A stretch of DNA of 64,000 bases from Micromonospora endolithica (GCF_003626595.1 NZ_RBAK01000002.1:124001-188000), one strand, 5' to 3'; positions 10,855 to 21,195 are shown, numbered from the stretch's first letter. Numbers and translations are program-made. The notes: a model not told the origin generated them from the sequence alone.

Positions 10855-11436
10855 TCAGTCCCCGGCGGCCTTCGCCTTCGCCGCCGCCTTCATCTGCTGC
10901 TTGTACTCCCGCACCCGGCGCAGCGAGTCCGCGTCCGTGACGTCGGCCACCGACCGGTACGCGCCGGGATCGCCGTACCCGCCGGCGGCCTCCCGCCAGC
11001 CCTGCGGCGTCACGCCGAACCGCTTGCCGAGCAGAGCCACGAAGATCTGCGCCTTCTGCCGGCCGAAACCGGGCAGGTCGGCGATCCGGCGGAGCAGGTC
11101 GGCGCCGTCGGTGGCGTCGGTCCAGAGCCGGGCGGCGTCGCCGTCGTAGCGGTCCACCAGGACGCGGCAGACCTCCTGGACCCGGGCCGCCATCGCCTTG
11201 GGGAACCGGTGCAGCGCCGGCGGGGCGGCGAAGAGGGCGACCAGCGCCTCCGGGTCGTACCCGGCCAGTTCGGCGGCGTCCGGCTCGTGGCCGAGGCGCC
11301 GCACCAGGACGTACGGCGAGGAGAACGCCTTCTCCATCGAGACTTGTTGATCTAGAACCATCCCGGTCAACAGGGCCAGCGGGTTGCGCTCCAGCAGCCG
11401 GTTGGCCTCGGGGTCGATGGGCAGGACGAGCGTCAT
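10855..11436 (-). CDS. HhH-GPD superfamily base-excision repair protein
   Basis: The 193-residue protein matches a short HhH-GPD family of actinobacteria often mislabelled HesB. The helix-hairpin-helix is visible as LPGFGRQKAQIFVALLGKRF near residue 122. The N-terminal part has NPLALLTGMVLDQQVSMEKAF, like the start of the glycosylase fold. The Cys cluster of Nth/MutY is absent, so no [4Fe-4S] cluster is expected, and the catalytic residue is not certain. A DNA glycosylase role is plausible but unproven. Confidence 0.75.
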   Translation of the reverse strand: MTLVLPIDPEANRLLERNPLALLTGMVLDQQVSMEKAFSSPYVLVRRLGHEPDAAELAGYDPEALVALFAAPPALHRFPKAMAARVQEVCRVLVDRYDGDAARLWTDATDGADLLRRIADLPGFGRQKAQIFVALLGKRFGVTPQGWREAAGGYGDPGAYRSVADVTDADSLRRVREYKQQMKAAAKAKAAGD

Positions 11437-11592
11437 GCCCCCATCCTGCCCGCCGCCGGCGCGCCCGGTGGCGCCGACGCTCGGCTCCGGCCGGGAGAAA
11501 CACCCTCCCGTACGGCGCGGCCGCGCGACGCGCCCGCGCGACGGCCCGGTGGACCCGCGCGGGCCGGTCCACCGGGCCGGGCGGGGGAGGGA

Positions 11593-12813
11593 TCAGTTGA
11601 CGACGAAGAGCAGCCGGTTCGGTGAGCCGCTGCCCGGGTTGGTCACCTTTCCGGTGGTGGCGTTGGTGATCAGGTAGTTACCGACCTGGGACGGGCTCCA
11701 GGACGGGTTGGCCGAGAGCACCAGGGCCGCCGCGCCGGCCACGTGGGGGGCGGCCATCGAGGTGCCGCTGAGCGTGGCGGTCGCGGTGTCGCTGGTCCGG
11801 TACGCCGACAGGATGCTCGACCCGGGCGCGAAGATGTCCACGCAGGACCCGTAGTTGGAGAACGACGAGCGGGCGTCGGTGCTGGTGGTGGAGCCGACGG
11901 TGAGTGCGGACGCGGTCCGGGCCGGCGACGAGTTGCAGGCGTTGGCGGTGGAGTTGCCGGCCGCCAGCGCGTACGTGACACCCGAGCTGACCGAGTTGGC
12001 CACCGCGTTGTCGAGCGCGGTGCTGGCCCCGCCGCCGAGGCTCATGTTCGCCACGGCCGGCTTGACCGCGTTGGCGGTCACCCAGTTGACGCCGTTGATC
12101 ACGCCGGTGGTGGTGCCGCTGCCGGAGCAGTTGAGCACCTTCACGGCGATCAGGCGGACCTGCTTCGCCACACCGTAGGTGGAACCGCCGACGGTGCCCG
12201 CGACGTGGGTGCCGTGACCGTTGCAGTCGGTGTTGTTGCTGTCCACCGTGTTCGTACCCCAGGTGGCCCGGCCGCCGAACTGGCTGTGCGTGGTCCGGAT
12301 GCCGGTGTCGATGATGTACGCCCGGACGTTGGAGGCGGTGTTCGGGTAGGTGAAGCTGCGGCTCAGCGGCAGGTTGCGCTGGTCGATGCGGTCCAGGCCC
12401 CACGGCGGGTTGCTCTGGGTGGCCGAGGCGGTCAGCACCTGGTCCTGTTCCACGTACGCCACCGCCGGGTCGGCGGCGAGCCGGCGGGCCTGTCCGGCGG
12501 TCATGGTGGCGCTGAAGCCGGTCAGGGCGGCGCTGTAGACGTCGCCGACGCTGCCGCCGTACCGATTGGCCAGCAGGGCGGCCCGGTCCGGTACCGCGGT
12601 ACGGGCGGTGGAGGAGCCAGCGGCACCGACGGTGCCGGACTTCAGGACGACGAGGTAGCTCCCGCTGATCGCGTTCGGCGCCCCCGCGCCGCGGATCTCC
12701 CCGGTCGGCGCGGCCCGCGCCGGGGTGGTGACGGCCGCCGAGACGGCCACCGCGGTGGCGGCGACGGCGAGCGCCCGGATGAAACGTCGCCGCGGAACGG
12801 ACCCTGCTGGCAT
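11593..12813 (-). CDS. Secreted S8 family serine peptidase (subtilase)
   Basis: This 406-residue exported protease has a twin-Arg-like basic N-terminus (RRRF), a hydrophobic signal ending near ARAAP at residue 35, an inhibitor I9 propeptide (YLVVLKSG... to YVEQDQ) and a subtilisin domain. The catalytic triad is Asp169 in IIDTG, His200 in NGHGTH and Ser352 in SGTSMAAP. The mature part resembles proteinase K/aqualysin-type enzymes. I start at MPAGSV because GGGAGG lies 7 nt upstream. It stands alone, and the upstream gap contains an inverted repeat that may control it. Confidence 0.93.
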   Translation of the reverse strand: MPAGSVPRRRFIRALAVAATAVAVSAAVTTPARAAPTGEIRGAGAPNAISGSYLVVLKSGTVGAAGSSTARTAVPDRAALLANRYGGSVGDVYSAALTGFSATMTAGQARRLAADPAVAYVEQDQVLTASATQSNPPWGLDRIDQRNLPLSRSFTYPNTASNVRAYIIDTGIRTTHSQFGGRATWGTNTVDSNNTDCNGHGTHVAGTVGGSTYGVAKQVRLIAVKVLNCSGSGTTTGVINGVNWVTANAVKPAVANMSLGGGASTALDNAVANSVSSGVTYALAAGNSTANACNSSPARTASALTVGSTTSTDARSSFSNYGSCVDIFAPGSSILSAYRTSDTATATLSGTSMAAPHVAGAAALVLSANPSWSPSQVGNYLITNATTGKVTNPGSGSPNRLLFVVN

Positions 12814-12882
12814 CGCCTGCCTCCCTACCGGCGCACCCGGCTTGTGGCCCGAGGGGTACGCCATCGATGGTCAGTGCAGGTG

Positions 12883-12917
12883 ATGCTAGCCATTAGATAG
12901 ATCGCCATCACTAGCAT
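12883..12917. promoter_or_regulatory. Inverted repeat in subtilase/methyltransferase divergent gap
   Basis: ATGCTAG and CTAGCAT arms (7 bp) are separated by a 21-nt AT-richer spacer in the divergent gap. The local drop in G+C suggests a promoter or operator, possibly for the subtilase, but no -35/-10 pair stands out. Confidence 0.3.
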
Positions 12918-12996
12918 GTTCACCAACTGAAGGGATGGCACGACCGATCCGGCGGGTGCCGCCCGGCGGCGGCGGACCGGCAGGCAGGATGGCGAC

Positions 12997-14481
12997 GTGG
13001 ACGAACACGACATGCTGCTCTCCCCCGCCGGGGTGGACGCGCTGCGGACGGCACTCACCGACGCCGGCTACACCGCCAACGGCATCGCGTCCCGCCTCGG
13101 CGCGGCGGCCACCAGCGGGGTGGCCCGCAACGACTTCCGCGCCGCCCTGCGGGCCACCGAGGACCGCGATCCGCTCGGCACCCTGATCCGGGTCTTCATC
13201 TGCGAGCAGACCGAACCGGAGGCCGCCGTCGCCGCCGCCCTCGCGCCGCTGTCGCTGGACGAGGCGCTCGCCGGGGGCCTGGTGGAGCGGCACGGTGACG
13301 GGCTGCGGATGGGCCTGGACCTGGAGCCGTACGCCGACGACTGGTGGGTGCTCGCCGACGTGCCGGCCAGCGCCCGGCCGGGCCGGCCCCTGCACGCCGA
13401 ACACGTGCTCGGCATCGGCGGGGCGACCCAGACGCTGATCGGCGCGACCGTGCGGCAGCCGGTGGAGACCGCCCTGGACCTGGGCACCGGCTCCGGCGTG
13501 CAGGCGCTGCACCTGGGCACCCACGCGCGGCGGGTGACGGCGACCGACCTGTCCGAGCGGGCCCTGCGGTTCGCCGCCACCACCGCCGCGCTCAACGGGC
13601 AGGACTGGGAACTGCTCCGCGGTGACCTGGTCGCCCCGGTCGCCGGCCGCCGGTTCGACCTGGTGGTCAGCAACCCGCCCTTCGTCGTCGGCCCCGGGAC
13701 GACCACCCACGTCTACCGCGACTCCGGCCGGGTGGGCGACGCGATCGGCGCCGAACTGGCCGCCGCGGCGCCGGGCCTGCTCACCGAGGGCGGCACCATG
13801 CAGTACCTGGCCAACTGGGTGCACGTCACCGGCGAGGACTGGGGCGAGCGGGTGGCCGGCTGGTTCGCGGGCACCGGGCTGGACGCGTGGGTGATCCAGC
13901 GCGAGGTGGCCGACCCGATGGCGTACGTCAACCTCTGGCTCACCGACGTCGGCCACACCGCGGATCCGCACCGGGCTGCCGCGTGGCTGGACTGGTTCGA
14001 CGCGCACAAGGTGGAGGCGATCGGCTTCGGCATCGTCTCGCTGCGCCGCGCCGGCCACGCCGACCCGGTGGTGCGGGTCGAGGACCTGCGCCAGCGGGTC
14101 GAGGTGCCGCTCGGCGACCGCGTCGCCGGCTGGTTCGACCGCCAGGACTGGCTTCGCGTACGCGACACCGAAGGGCTGCTCGCCGCGCGCTACCGGGCCG
14201 CCGACGGCCTCCAGCTCCGCCAGGAGGCCACCATGGGCGACGAGGGTTGGGCGGTGGACCGGCAGGTACTGGCCATGCCGCGCGGGTTGCGCTGGACCGA
14301 GGAGATCGACCCGCTGGTGCTGGCCCTGGTCGGCGGGGCGGACGGGCGGCTGTCGTTGCGGGACCAGCTCGCGCTGCTCGCCGTCGCCCACGACGTGCCG
14401 GCCGAGGAACTGGCCGAGGCGGCCGGCCCGATCGTGGCGCACCTGGTCGAGCGCGGCTTCATCGAGCCGGTGGCCGACTGA
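12997..14481 (+). CDS. Class I SAM-dependent methyltransferase with NPPF motif
   Basis: The 494-residue protein has an N-terminal helical domain (about 1-150; DUF7059-like), a Rossmann methyltransferase domain with DLGTGSG at residues 161-167 and NPPF at 226-229, and a C-terminal domain of about 200 residues. The NPPF motif is typical of enzymes that methylate a planar amino or amide nitrogen in RNA, DNA or protein (RlmA/PrmC/TrmN6-like). The substrate cannot be told. The gene begins at a GTG without an obvious ribosome site. dtd follows on the same strand after 85 bp. Confidence 0.82.
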   Translation: MDEHDMLLSPAGVDALRTALTDAGYTANGIASRLGAAATSGVARNDFRAALRATEDRDPLGTLIRVFICEQTEPEAAVAAALAPLSLDEALAGGLVERHGDGLRMGLDLEPYADDWWVLADVPASARPGRPLHAEHVLGIGGATQTLIGATVRQPVETALDLGTGSGVQALHLGTHARRVTATDLSERALRFAATTAALNGQDWELLRGDLVAPVAGRRFDLVVSNPPFVVGPGTTTHVYRDSGRVGDAIGAELAAAAPGLLTEGGTMQYLANWVHVTGEDWGERVAGWFAGTGLDAWVIQREVADPMAYVNLWLTDVGHTADPHRAAAWLDWFDAHKVEAIGFGIVSLRRAGHADPVVRVEDLRQRVEVPLGDRVAGWFDRQDWLRVRDTEGLLAARYRAADGLQLRQEATMGDEGWAVDRQVLAMPRGLRWTEEIDPLVLALVGGADGRLSLRDQLALLAVAHDVPAEELAEAAGPIVAHLVERGFIEPVAD

Positions 14482-14566
14482 TGCGGACGGCGGACGGTGG
14501 CCGGGCGGGCCGGCCGGTGCGGCAGACGCCGGGTCACCGCCGGCACGGCGTACGGCGGGCCGGCTG

Positions 14567-14989
14567 ATGCGGGCGGTGGTGCAGACCGTGGGCCGGGCCG
14601 GCGTGACGGTCGACGGCGAGGTGGTCGGCGCGATCGACGACGGCCTGCTGGTGCTGCTCGGGGTGACCCACTCGGACACCGTGGAGACCGCCCGGACGAT
14701 GGCCCGTAAGGTGCACGAGCTACGCATCCTCGACGGCGACCGGTCCGCCGCCGACACCGGGGCGCCGATCCTGGTGGTCAGTCAGTTCACCCTCTACGGC
14801 GACGCCCGCAAGGGCCGCCGGCCGAGCTGGACGCAGGCCGCCCCGGCGGAGCTGGCCGAACCCCTGGTCGAGGAGGTGGTCCGGTCCCTCCGCGAGCGCG
14901 GCGCGAAGGTGGAGACCGGCCGCTTCCGCACCCACATGCTGGTGGAGAGCGTCAACGTGGGCCCGAGAACCCTCCTCCTGGACCTCTAA
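14567..14989 (+). CDS. dtd: D-aminoacyl-tRNA deacylase
   Basis: The 140-residue protein is full length for DTD, which frees D-amino acids (and Gly from tRNA-Ala) from mischarged tRNA. The SQFTLYGD motif near residue 77 and the start [21 protein letters not shown] are diagnostic. The C-terminal Gly-cisPro motif reads NVGPRT here, where GPVT or GPFT is usual. Substrate contacts in DTD are largely main-chain, so activity is still expected. Confidence 0.93.
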   Translation: MRAVVQTVGRAGVTVDGEVVGAIDDGLLVLLGVTHSDTVETARTMARKVHELRILDGDRSAADTGAPILVVSQFTLYGDARKGRRPSWTQAAPAELAEPLVEEVVRSLRERGAKVETGRFRTHMLVESVNVGPRTLLLDL

Positions 14990-15004
14990 CCCCCCGCCCC
15001 CTTG

Positions 15005-15065
15005 GGTGATCATGGGGTTGACGGGCTGATTGGAGATCGAACCACCCGTCAACCCCATGATCACC
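15005..15065. repeat. Foldback repeat with 21-bp perfect arms
   Basis: The arms (15005-15025 and 15045-15065) are perfectly complementary over 21 bp, with core TGATCATGGGGTTGACGGG, and flank a 19-nt loop. The element sits 15 bp after dtd and 23 bp before the spo0M stop, between convergent genes. It could act as a two-way terminator, but the length, lack of a T-tract and embedded TGATCA suggest a dispersed intergenic repeat. Confidence 0.75.
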
Positions 15066-15088
15066 GCAGTGCTCGGGGTGGGGTGGGG

Positions 15089-15874
15089 TTAGCTGAAGAG
15101 GCCGCGGCGCTGGAGGGACTGGCGGAGCCAGGCGTCGAGCTGGGTCGTCCAGTCGGTGCGGTCGGCGGTGGCGTGGTCGACCGTGAAACGGCCGAAGGCG
15201 TCCCGGCCCTCGGTGAACAGGCCGCCGCGCTTGTCCAGCTCCAGTACCACCTGCATCTGGCGCGGGTCGGCCACGAAGGTGACCTCCAGCTGGTTGATCT
15301 GCCCGGCGTACTGCGGCGCCGGGTGGAACTCGATCTCCTGGTAGAACGGCAGCGTCTGGTGCACGCCGTAGATGTGGCCCCGCTCCACGTCGGCGCGGGC
15401 GAACCGGAAACCCAGCCGCAGGAACGCGTCCAGGATCCGCTCCTGGGCCGGCAGTGGGTGCACCGACACCGCGTCCAGGTCACCCTTGTCCACCGAGCGG
15501 GCCACCTCCAACTCGGTACGCAGACCCATCGTCATGCCGTGCAGGTGCTGCCCGTACACCTGGGTCACCGGGGTCTCCCAGGGCACGGCGAAGCGGAACG
15601 GGACGTCGTGGCGCTGCCCCGCCTCCAGCCGGAACGCCCCGGTCACCTGCTGCCGGTGGAACTCCTGGGTGGTGTTGTAGTCGTTGTCCCCGCTCTCCAC
15701 CTCGACCCGGGTGACCAGGCCGAGGGCCACGTAGGACACGTCGACCGGGTGGTCGCCGCCCGCGACGTGCACGACCCCCTCCAGTTGGCCGCCGGGCCGG
15801 CAGTTCGGGTTGGCCAGCACGGTTTCCACCGAGGGGCCACCGACGCCCATCGCCTGCATGAGCCGCTTGAACAC
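15089..15874 (-). CDS. spo0M: Spo0M-family (SpoOM) sporulation/stress protein
   Basis: This 261-residue protein begins [19 protein letters not shown] and contains [14 protein letters not shown] and the arrestin-like beta pattern of the SpoOM family (PF07070). Bacillus Spo0M influences sporulation and morphology; in actinobacteria the role is unclear. I chose the second of two GTG codons, 7 nt after GGAGGG. The C-terminal third ([10 protein letters not shown] to [11 protein letters not shown]) is the usual family ending. It is divergent from the second sigma factor gene. Confidence 0.88.
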   Translation of the reverse strand: MFKRLMQAMGVGGPSVETVLANPNCRPGGQLEGVVHVAGGDHPVDVSYVALGLVTRVEVESGDNDYNTTQEFHRQQVTGAFRLEAGQRHDVPFRFAVPWETPVTQVYGQHLHGMTMGLRTELEVARSVDKGDLDAVSVHPLPAQERILDAFLRLGFRFARADVERGHIYGVHQTLPFYQEIEFHPAPQYAGQINQLEVTFVADPRQMQVVLELDKRGGLFTEGRDAFGRFTVDHATADRTDWTTQLDAWLRQSLQRRGLFS

Positions 15875-16140
15875 CACGACACCCTCCGTTACCTGTTTCC
15901 TGTCCACCGGCGTCCGCCGGTGCGATCCGGCCACCACGGCCGACCGCAGGCACGGTAACCGGCGTCGACAAGGCACCGACGGCGACGACACGCGTACCGG
16001 CCGCAGGGGCGGCCGGGGATCTCTGTCGGGTCCCCGATCGCCTCACTCCCGTTTCACGCCCGGCCCGCCAAGCTGTGTGTCACACCGGCACCGCTGGGCC
16101 GGATCGACGGCACGGACGTGGACACGGGGAGAGACGAAAG

Positions 16141-17157
<1,017 letters not shown>

Positions 17158-17174
17158 CCCGACCCTGACCACGT

Positions 17175-17201
17175 GCGGCCCCGGCGGTTCGCCGGGGCCG
17201 C
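17175..17201 (+). terminator. Hairpin terminator after the second sigma gene
   Basis: A perfect 12-bp stem GCGGCCCCGGCG with its complement and a 3-nt loop, directly after the sigma gene, followed by TCGTGT rather than a T-tract. Confidence 0.7.
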
Positions 17202-17219
17202 TCGTGTCGTCGGTGGTCC

Positions 17220-17248
17220 TTGACCCCGGCGGAGATCCACGATAGAAA
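17220..17248 (+). promoter_or_regulatory. Promoter of the arsR operon
   Basis: TTGACC at 17220-17225 and TAGAAA at 17243-17248 are separated by 17 bp. The expected transcript start, near 17255, falls inside the palindrome that follows, so a bound repressor would cover the start site. Confidence 0.6.
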
Positions 17249-17274
17249 CCTCCTGGTTATCTAACCAGGAGGTT
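17247..17274. promoter_or_regulatory. 28-bp operator palindrome covering the arsR ribosome site
   Basis: Two perfect 13-bp arms, AACCTCCTGGTTA and its complement, around TC. The right arm contains AGGAGG, the only ribosome site for the ArsR gene. It should be the ArsR operator and could also fold in RNA to hide the ribosome site. Confidence 0.75.
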
Positions 17275-17280
17275 ATGTTC

Positions 17281-17658
17281 GTGGACAGTGGCATGCTCGA
17301 CGCCACCTTCGCCGCGTTGGCCGACCCGACGCGGCGGGCGATCCTGGCCCGGCTGGCGGCCGGCGAGGCGACGGTGACCGAGCTGGCCGCGCCGTTCCCG
17401 ATCAGCCAGCCGGCCGTCTCCAAGCATCTCCGGGTGCTGGAACGCGCCGGCCTGGTCACCCGGGGGCGGGACGCCCAGCGGCGGCCCTGCCGGCTGGAGG
17501 CGGCGCCGCTACGGGAGGCCACCGCGTGGCTGGCGGACTACCGGGACTACTGGGCGGAGAGCTACCAACGTCTCGACGCCCTGCTCGACGACCTACGGGC
17601 GGCAGCCGACGCCGCACCACCCCCGGACGACCGGCCCGGGGCCGGAGACCGCGGATGA
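17281..17658 (+). CDS. ArsR-family transcriptional regulator
   Basis: The 125-residue protein is a winged-helix repressor: FAALADPTRRAILARLAAGE is the typical first helix pair and FPISQPAVSKHLRVLERAGLV the recognition helix. No CxC metal site is visible, placing it with the SRPBCC-associated ArsR regulators that do not sense arsenic. An ATG two codons earlier is only 2 nt from AGGAGG, whereas the GTG chosen has an 8-nt spacing. It shares an ATGA overlap with the next gene and is preceded by a palindromic operator, so it probably represses its own operon. Confidence 0.9.
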   Translation: MDSGMLDATFAALADPTRRAILARLAAGEATVTELAAPFPISQPAVSKHLRVLERAGLVTRGRDAQRRPCRLEAAPLREATAWLADYRDYWAESYQRLDALLDDLRAAADAAPPPDDRPGAGDRG

Positions 17659-18158
17659 GCACCGTGGACGACCCGCTCGTGGTGCACGCCCCCGGCGACC
17701 GGGAGATCGTGCTCAGCCGCCTGTTCGACGCGCCGGCCGGGCCGGTCTTCGCCGCGTTCACCCGGCCGGAGCTGCTGGTCCGCTGGTACGGGGCGCGCGG
17801 CTGGCGGTTGGTCGAGTGCGACGTCGACCTGCGCGTCGGCGGGCGTTGGCGGTTCGTGTCCCACGGCCCGCACGGCGGGCGGATGGTCCAGTCCGGCACC
17901 TACCGACGGGTCGAGCCACCGCACCGCCTGGTCGGCACGGAACTGTTCGAGGACCAGTCCTACCCGGGCGAGACGCTGGTCGACCACGAATTCACCGAGC
18001 TGGCCGGGCGGACCACGGTCACCACCACCCTGCGCTTCGCCACTCCGCAGGGACGGGACACCACGCTGCGCTACCCGATGGCGCGCGGCGTCGGGGAGAG
18101 CTTCGTCCGGCTGGCCGACCTGCTGGCCCGGACATCGACGACAGGAGAGACATCGTGA
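17655..18158 (+). CDS. SRPBCC/AHSA1-like domain protein
   Basis: This 167-residue protein has the AHSA1/START-like fold pattern: LSRLFDAPAGPVFAAFTRPELLVRWYG, then GGRWRFVSHGP, and a C-terminal helix with VRLADLLA. Such proteins bind hydrophobic ligands and are very often encoded next to ArsR regulators, as here, sharing an ATGA overlap. Ligand and reaction are unknown. It also overlaps the following VOC gene (GTGA), so three genes form one tightly coupled operon. Confidence 0.88.
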   Translation: MSTVDDPLVVHAPGDREIVLSRLFDAPAGPVFAAFTRPELLVRWYGARGWRLVECDVDLRVGGRWRFVSHGPHGGRMVQSGTYRRVEPPHRLVGTELFEDQSYPGETLVDHEFTELAGRTTVTTTLRFATPQGRDTTLRYPMARGVGESFVRLADLLARTSTTGETS

Positions 18159-18562
18159 ACTGGACGCTGGAAGTGGTGGTCGTACCGGTCGCCGACGTGG
18201 ACCGGGCGAAGGAGTTCTACGCCGAGCGGCTCGGCTTCGCCGTCGACCACGACACCGTGATCAGCGACGACGCGCGGATCGTGCAGCTGACCCCGCCGGG
18301 TTCCGGCTGCTCGATCGTGATCGGCAAGGGCGTGGTGCCGGACATGCCGCCGGGATCGCTCAAGGGCCTCCAACTGGTCGTGCCGGACCTCCACAAGGCG
18401 CACGCCGAACTGGTCGAGCGGGGTGTCGAGGTCAGCGAGATCCAGGTGGTCGGCAAGAATCCCCGCCCGGTGCCGGACCCACTGGACAACGTCGGTTTCG
18501 TCTTCTTCACCGACCCCGACGGCAACTCCTGGGGCGTGCAGCAGATCTCCAGCCGCCCCTGA
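18155..18562 (+). CDS. VOC (glyoxalase/bleomycin resistance) family protein
   Basis: A 135-residue single VOC module made of two beta-alpha-beta-beta-beta halves: LEVVVVPVADVDRAKEFYAERLGF at the N-terminus and FVFFTDPDGNSWGVQQI at the C-terminus, with Asp/Glu-rich metal-site positions. VOC proteins are metal-dependent lyases, dioxygenases or drug-binding proteins; the substrate here is unknown. The GTG start lies 8 nt after AGGAGAG and overlaps the upstream stop codon. It is the last gene of the ArsR operon. Confidence 0.88.
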   Translation: MNWTLEVVVVPVADVDRAKEFYAERLGFAVDHDTVISDDARIVQLTPPGSGCSIVIGKGVVPDMPPGSLKGLQLVVPDLHKAHAELVERGVEVSEIQVVGKNPRPVPDPLDNVGFVFFTDPDGNSWGVQQISSRP

Positions 18563-18587
18563 CGGGCCGTCCCGCGCGGGAGGCGGC

Positions 18588-18640
18588 GTGAGGAAGGGAC
18601 CCTTCCTCTACCGCAGGCGTTAAGAAGGGGCCCTTCCTTT
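18588..18640. repeat. Family B palindromic repeat, copy 1
   Basis: It has two palindromic modules: AGGAAGGG-A-CCCTTCCT at 18591-18607, and a GAAGGGGCCCTTC core near 18625-18637. A 26-bp stretch at 18614-18639, from CAGGCGTTAAGAAG to GGCCCTTCCTT, recurs exactly at 48923-48948. The element runs right up to the stop codon of the reverse-strand acetyltransferase gene and may terminate both convergent genes. Confidence 0.8.
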
Positions 18641-21195
18641 CACAGGCGGCGGGGGCCGGTGTCGGGGCGGGCGGCGGCGGAGCCGATCCGGACGCTCGCG
18701 TGCAGCACCGAGATGCCGTCCGGGCGGGCGAGCACCGGATTCAGTGCCAGCGCGCGGACCCGGGGCTGCTCGTCGGCGAGCCGGCCGACCCGCACCAGCA
18801 GCTCCGCCAGGGCCGCCCGGTCCACCGGCGCGGCACCCCGGTGCCCGCGCAGCAGCGGCGCGGCCCGCGGCTCGTCCACCAGCTCGGTGGCGTCCCGGTC
18901 GGTCAGCGGCACCGCCCGCCAGGCCCGGTCGCCGAGCAGCTCGGTGGCGACGCCGCCGAGACCGAAACCCACCACCGGGCCGAACGCCGGGTCCTCCACC
19001 AGCTCGACCACGCAGGCCACCCCGGGCGGGACCATCGGCTGGACCAGGACGTCCGCGCCGAAGACCGGCGCCATCTCGGCGTACGCGCGGCGCACCGTCG
19101 CGGTGTCCGGCAGGTCGAGGCGGACCGCCCCGAGGTCCAGGCGGTGCCGCAGTCCCGGGGCGGCGGCCTTCAGCGCCACCGGGAAACCGAGCCGCGCCGC
19201 CGCCCGCACCGCCTCGTCGGCCGTACCCGCGGGCACCGACTCGACCACCTCGATGCCGTACGCGGCCAGCAGCCCGACCGGGTCCAGCGACTCCGGCCGC
19301 AGCGCCACCTGGGCGGCCTCCCGGTCCACGCCGGCCAGCTCGGGCACCGCGCCGACGGGGCGACGGAGCCAGTCGGCGTACGCGGTGACCCGACCCAGCG
19401 CGCGAACTGCCTCCTCCACACCCCCGTACGCCGGCACGCCGGCCGGGGCCCGGCCGACCAGGAACGTCGCCACCGTCGGCTTCCCGGCGACGAGCGCCGC
19501 GGGCAGCGCGGCGGTGAAGTCGGTCTCCACGTCGGGAAGCTGGCCGGGCAACGGCGGCGCGAAGACCGCCACCAGGGCGTCCACCCGCTCGTCGGCGGCG
19601 GCCTCGGCGAGCGCGGCGGCGAACTCCGGTGCGCCGGCCCGGGGCCCGACGTCGCGCGGGTAGCCGTCGGCGAGGGTGAGCCCCTGCGCCGCGCACGCGG
19701 TCGCGGCGAGACCGGTCAGGGCGGACGAGTTGCCGACCACGCCGACCCGGTCGCCGGCCGGCAGCGGCTGGTTGGCCAGCAGCACGCCGACGTCGAGCAG
19801 CTCGGCGACGGTGTCCACCCGGATCACGCCGGACTGCGCGAACAGGGCGCTGACCGCGACCTCGTCCGGCCCGGCGGACGGACCCAGGCCGGGCGGCCGG
19901 GCCGGCGAGGCGAGCGCCACCACCGGCTTCTCCCGCCCGATCCGGCGGGCCAGCCGGGCGAACTTGCGCGGGTTGCCGAACGTCTCCAGGTACAACATGA
20001 TCACGTCGGTGCCGGGATCGTCCTGCCAGTACTGCAACAGGTCGTTTCCGGACACGTCGGCCCGGTTGCCGGCCGAGACGAAACTGGACAGGCCCAGCCC
20101 GCGCCGGTCCGCCTCGGCCAGCAGCGCCACCCCGAACGCGCCGGACTGGCTGAACAGGCCCACCCGGCCGGGCACCGGCAGCCGGGGGGCGAGCGTGGCG
20201 TTCAGGCGTACCGTCGGGTCGGTGTTGGCCACCCCGAGACAGTTCGGGCCGATCACGCGCATGCCCGCCGCGTGCGCCGCGCGGACCAGCGCACGCTGCG
20301 CGGCCGCGCCCTCCGCGCCGGCCTCGGCGAAGCCGGCGGAGATGACCACCAGGCCGTGCGCCCCGGCGGCGGCCGCGTCGGCGACCACCGCCTCCGCCGC
20401 CTGCGGCGGCACCGCCACCACGGCCAGGTCGACCGGCAGGCCCGCGTCGGCCGCCGACGGGTACGCGGGCAGCCCGGCCACGGTCCGCGCGCTCGGGTGC
20501 ACGGGTACCACCGCGCCGGTGAAGCCGCCGTCGCGCAGGTGGCCCAGCACCGCCGCGCCGACGCCCTGCCCGGTGGCGCTCGCGCCGTAGACCGCGACGC
20601 CGCGCGGCGCGAGCAGCCGGGCGATCGAGCGGGACTCGGTCCGGTGCTCCCGGCCGCGCTGCACCTCCAGGGTCGCCTCGGTGGGCGCGATCGGGAACGT
20701 CAGGTGCACCACGCCGTCGGCGAACTGTCGCTGCACCTGGTAGCCGAAGTCGGAGAAGACCCGCAGCATCGCGCCGTTGCTGGGCAGCACCTCGGCGACG
20801 AAGCTCATGATGCCGGCCCGTCGGGCCGCGTCGGCCAGGTGTTCCAGCAGCACCGACCCGATCCCCCGGCCCTGGTAGGCGTCCTCCACCACGAACGCCA
20901 CCTCGGCGTCCGGCGCCTGCGGGCCGAGTCGCTCGTACCGGCCCACCGCCACCAGCTGGTCGCCGACCTGCACCACGAACGCCTCCCGGTCGCGGTGGTC
21001 GACGTTGACGAAGCGTTGCAGGTCGCGGTCGGGGATCCGGGGGTACGGCGAGAAGTAGCGCAGGTAGCGGGTGCGCTCGGAGAACCGGGAGTGCATCGCC
21101 ACGATCCCCGGGCCGTCCGCCGGCCGGATCGGTCGCAGCTGGACGGTGGTGCCGTCGCTGAGCAGCACGTCCACCGGGTTGTCCACCGTGGTCAC
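18640..21195 (-). CDS. GNAT acetyltransferase fused to ADP-forming acyl-CoA synthetase-like domains (Pat-type protein acetyltransferase)
   Basis: The 851-residue protein has an N-terminal GNAT domain (about 1-170; acetyl-CoA loop VEDAYQGRGIGSVLLEHL near 108) followed by CoA-binding and ligase-CoA domains of the NDP-forming acetyl-CoA synthetase family (RGVAVYGASATG near 198; GPNCLGVANTDP; LFSQSGAFG) and an ATP-grasp-like C-terminal part (about 640-830). This is the Pat/PatZ layout, which acetylates lysines of enzymes such as acetyl-CoA synthetase. It starts at GTG 24 bp after acuC, which encodes a deacetylase-type enzyme, so the two probably act in opposite directions. Some members keep true synthetase activity. 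Confidence 0.85.
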   Translation of the reverse strand: MTTVDNPVDVLLSDGTTVQLRPIRPADGPGIVAMHSRFSERTRYLRYFSPYPRIPDRDLQRFVNVDHRDREAFVVQVGDQLVAVGRYERLGPQAPDAEVAFVVEDAYQGRGIGSVLLEHLADAARRAGIMSFVAEVLPSNGAMLRVFSDFGYQVQRQFADGVVHLTFPIAPTEATLEVQRGREHRTESRSIARLLAPRGVAVYGASATGQGVGAAVLGHLRDGGFTGAVVPVHPSARTVAGLPAYPSAADAGLPVDLAVVAVPPQAAEAVVADAAAAGAHGLVVISAGFAEAGAEGAAAQRALVRAAHAAGMRVIGPNCLGVANTDPTVRLNATLAPRLPVPGRVGLFSQSGAFGVALLAEADRRGLGLSSFVSAGNRADVSGNDLLQYWQDDPGTDVIMLYLETFGNPRKFARLARRIGREKPVVALASPARPPGLGPSAGPDEVAVSALFAQSGVIRVDTVAELLDVGVLLANQPLPAGDRVGVVGNSSALTGLAATACAAQGLTLADGYPRDVGPRAGAPEFAAALAEAAADERVDALVAVFAPPLPGQLPDVETDFTAALPAALVAGKPTVATFLVGRAPAGVPAYGGVEEAVRALGRVTAYADWLRRPVGAVPELAGVDREAAQVALRPESLDPVGLLAAYGIEVVESVPAGTADEAVRAAARLGFPVALKAAAPGLRHRLDLGAVRLDLPDTATVRRAYAEMAPVFGADVLVQPMVPPGVACVVELVEDPAFGPVVGFGLGGVATELLGDRAWRAVPLTDRDATELVDEPRAAPLLRGHRGAAPVDRAALAELLVRVGRLADEQPRVRALALNPVLARPDGISVLHASVRIGSAAARPDTGPRRL

